Assembly: GCF_019083995.1 (NCBI RefSeq) | Contig: NZ_JAHRCU010000003.1 | Coordinates: forward strand, 1-64,000 | From: Roseococcus sp. SDR | Lineage (GTDB): Bacteria; Pseudomonadota; Alphaproteobacteria; Acetobacterales; Acetobacteraceae | Direction of reading: 5' to 3' | DNA length: 64,000 nucleotides | Part shown: in pieces, positions 62,776 through 64,000 of the stretch | Numbering within the stretch: the stretch's first letter is position 1 | How the letters are laid out: each line of letters opens with the position of its first letter | Program-made: the position numbers and the translations under genes | Notes under the pieces: model-generated | What the model was told of the DNA's origin: nothing | The model's database searches: none | The model's input: only the letters and a program-made list of their open reading frames with translations

Positions 62776-63981
62776 TCAGACGATCCCCTTCTCGCGCAGT
62801 GCGGCGATCTCGGCGGCACTCATGCCGAGCAGCCCGCCGAGCACGCTCTCGCTGTGCTCGCCCAGCACCGGCGGCGGCGAACGATAATCGGGGGGCGTGG
62901 CGGAGAGCTTCACGGGGTTGGCGATCACCTGGATCTCCTTCCCCGTCGCGTGCTGCATGGTTACAACCATGTCGCGCGCCTGCACATGCGGGTCGGCGAA
63001 GACATCCTTCAGCGTGTTGATCGGCCCGCAGCCGATCTTCAGCGCCTCCAGCGCCTCCACCCATTCGCTCGTCGTCTTGGACTTCATGACGGGCGTCAGG
63101 GTCTGGGTCACCAGGTCCCGGTTCGCGACGCGCTTCGGGTTGGTGGCGAAGCGCTCATCGGCCAGCAGGTGCTCGCAGCCGAAATTCCTGCAGAAGCGCT
63201 CGAAGGTCGGGTCATTGCCGACGGCGAGGATGAGGTAGCCATCCTTGGTCGGGAATTCCTGATAGGGGCTGATGTTCGGGTGCTGGTTGCCCAGGCGCGG
63301 CGGGTTCTCGCCCGTGGCCAGATAATTCATGCCCTGGTTGGCGAGCCAGGCCACATGCGTGTCCAGCATGCCGATGTCGATATGCTGCCCCTCGCCCGTG
63401 GCGTGGCGATGATTCACGGCCGCCAGGATGCCGATGCAGCCATAGAGGCCGGCAAACAGGTCAGCGACCGGCACGCCCGCCTTCTGCGGCGAGCCGCCGG
63501 GCTCGCCCGTCAGCGACATGATGCCGCCCATCGCCTGGATCAGCGCGTCATAGCCCGGGCGCGGCGCATAGGGGCCGGTCTGGCCGAAGCCGGTGATCGA
63601 GCAATAGATCAGGCGGGGGTACTTCGCCTTCAGCTGCTCATAACCCAGGCCATACTTGGCCAGCGCGCCGACCTTGAAGTTCTCGGCCAGGATGTCGCAA
63701 TGCTCCAGCAGCTTGTGCACCAGCGCCTGGCCCTCGGGCTTGGCGATGTCCACCGTGACGGACTGCTTGTTGCGGTTCACGCCGAGGAAATAGGCGCTCT
63801 CCTTCGTCTCGGGCCAGAAGGGCGGCGCGAAGCCGCGCGTGTCGTCGCCGCTGTCGGGCTTTTCAATCTTGATGATCTCGGCGCCGAGGTCGCCCAGCAT
63901 CTGCGTGCAGGTGGGCCCGGCAAGAACGCGGGTGAGGTCGAGAACGCGAAGGCCCTTCAGGGGCCCGGAAGGCTGGGACAT
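62776..63981 (-). CDS. Family III CoA transferase (CaiB/BaiF)
   Basis: A 401-residue class III CoA transferase. The start LKGLRVLDLTRVLAGPTCTQMLGDLGAEIIKIE and the later SITGFGQTGPYAPRPGYDALIQAMGG are typical, with the catalytic Asp at about residue 145 (equivalent to Asp169 of formyl-CoA transferase). VPVADLFAGLYG and GEHSESVL follow. It moves CoA between organic acids. It probably heads a minus-strand operon with the hydrolase and TPR genes. Only 19 bases remain upstream in the window, so its promoter is unseen. Confidence 0.93.
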   Translation of the reverse strand: MSQPSGPLKGLRVLDLTRVLAGPTCTQMLGDLGAEIIKIEKPDSGDDTRGFAPPFWPETKESAYFLGVNRNKQSVTVDIAKPEGQALVHKLLEHCDILAENFKVGALAKYGLGYEQLKAKYPRLIYCSITGFGQTGPYAPRPGYDALIQAMGGIMSLTGEPGGSPQKAGVPVADLFAGLYGCIGILAAVNHRHATGEGQHIDIGMLDTHVAWLANQGMNYLATGENPPRLGNQHPNISPYQEFPTKDGYLILAVGNDPTFERFCRNFGCEHLLADERFATNPKRVANRDLVTQTLTPVMKSKTTSEWVEALEALKIGCGPINTLKDVFADPHVQARDMVVTMQHATGKEIQVIANPVKLSATPPDYRSPPPVLGEHSESVLGGLLGMSAAEIAALREKGIV

Positions 63982-64000
63982 GTGTTCGCTCCGTGCTCCG

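Noticed and set aside
1-64000. tRNA, rRNA or tmRNA genes
   Set aside because: No T-loop-like GGTTCGANTCC context with cloverleaf or conserved rRNA segments was noticed by eye; a covariance-model scan would be decisive.

Overview
The window looks like a chromosomal stretch of a very GC-rich alphaproteobacterium, most likely an Acetobacteraceae member of the Roseomonas type. This is inferred from base composition, the uvrC-pgsA-moaD-moaE order, hopanoid-modifying genes (hpnI, hpnK), a Bug/TctC binding protein and a family III CoA transferase. No rRNA, tRNA or CRISPR array was seen. Nearly all the sequence is protein coding with short gaps. Many neighbours share ATGA, GTGA or TGATG start/stop overlaps, which suggests translational coupling.

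Layout. At 1-47 the first codons of an IS481-type transposase run off the left edge. 197-7556 (minus) is a peptide-scavenging block: M28 peptidase, DUF1028 protein, dipeptide-type binding protein, two permeases and a fused double ATPase. 7645-14269 holds an M20 peptidase, a uracil-DNA glycosylase-family protein, and an IclR regulator divergent from hydantoinase/oxoprolinase-type subunits A and B. 14306-22547 holds a low-GC small membrane protein, rnd, aspS, galE, a squalene/phytoene synthase-fold protein, a chemoreceptor and an iron-type sodB.

22693-23939 holds an orphan binding protein followed by about 500 bp of non-coding DNA packed with three long palindromes and a roughly 200 bp MITE-like element with perfect 19 bp inverted ends. 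23940-26790 (minus) has a P450 lacking the usual I-helix residues, a DUF1232 gene broken by a one-base frameshift, an epoxide-hydrolase-like enzyme and yajC. 26877-29274 is a coupled trio (DUF815 ATPase, FMN-binding PPOX protein, metallo-beta-lactamase fold). Next come a secreted MORN-repeat protein, a truncated IS5-type transposase gene with a strong, apparently leaderless promoter, and a nitronate monooxygenase gene interrupted by one in-frame TAG.

31931-35539 runs glmM-thiD-TDT transporter-ureidoglycolate lyase. 35690-41956 has a TonB receptor, mlaA, hpnI-hpnK, a pteridine-reductase-like SDR and folB. 42248-47455 is uvrC-pgsA-lipoprotein-moaD-moaE-membrane protein. 47460-53440 (minus) is a complete metal-type RND tripartite pump. 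The right end carries an M23 peptidase with xseA, then purD, metY, hemB, a TctC protein, and a minus-strand TPR protein, hydrolase and CoA transferase.

Most of this is ordinary core and catabolic content. The less ordinary signals are the palindrome/MITE cluster, a conserved 37-nt 3' hairpin element with a compensatory base change, two apparently broken genes, the transposase remnant with its own promoter, and the atypical P450.
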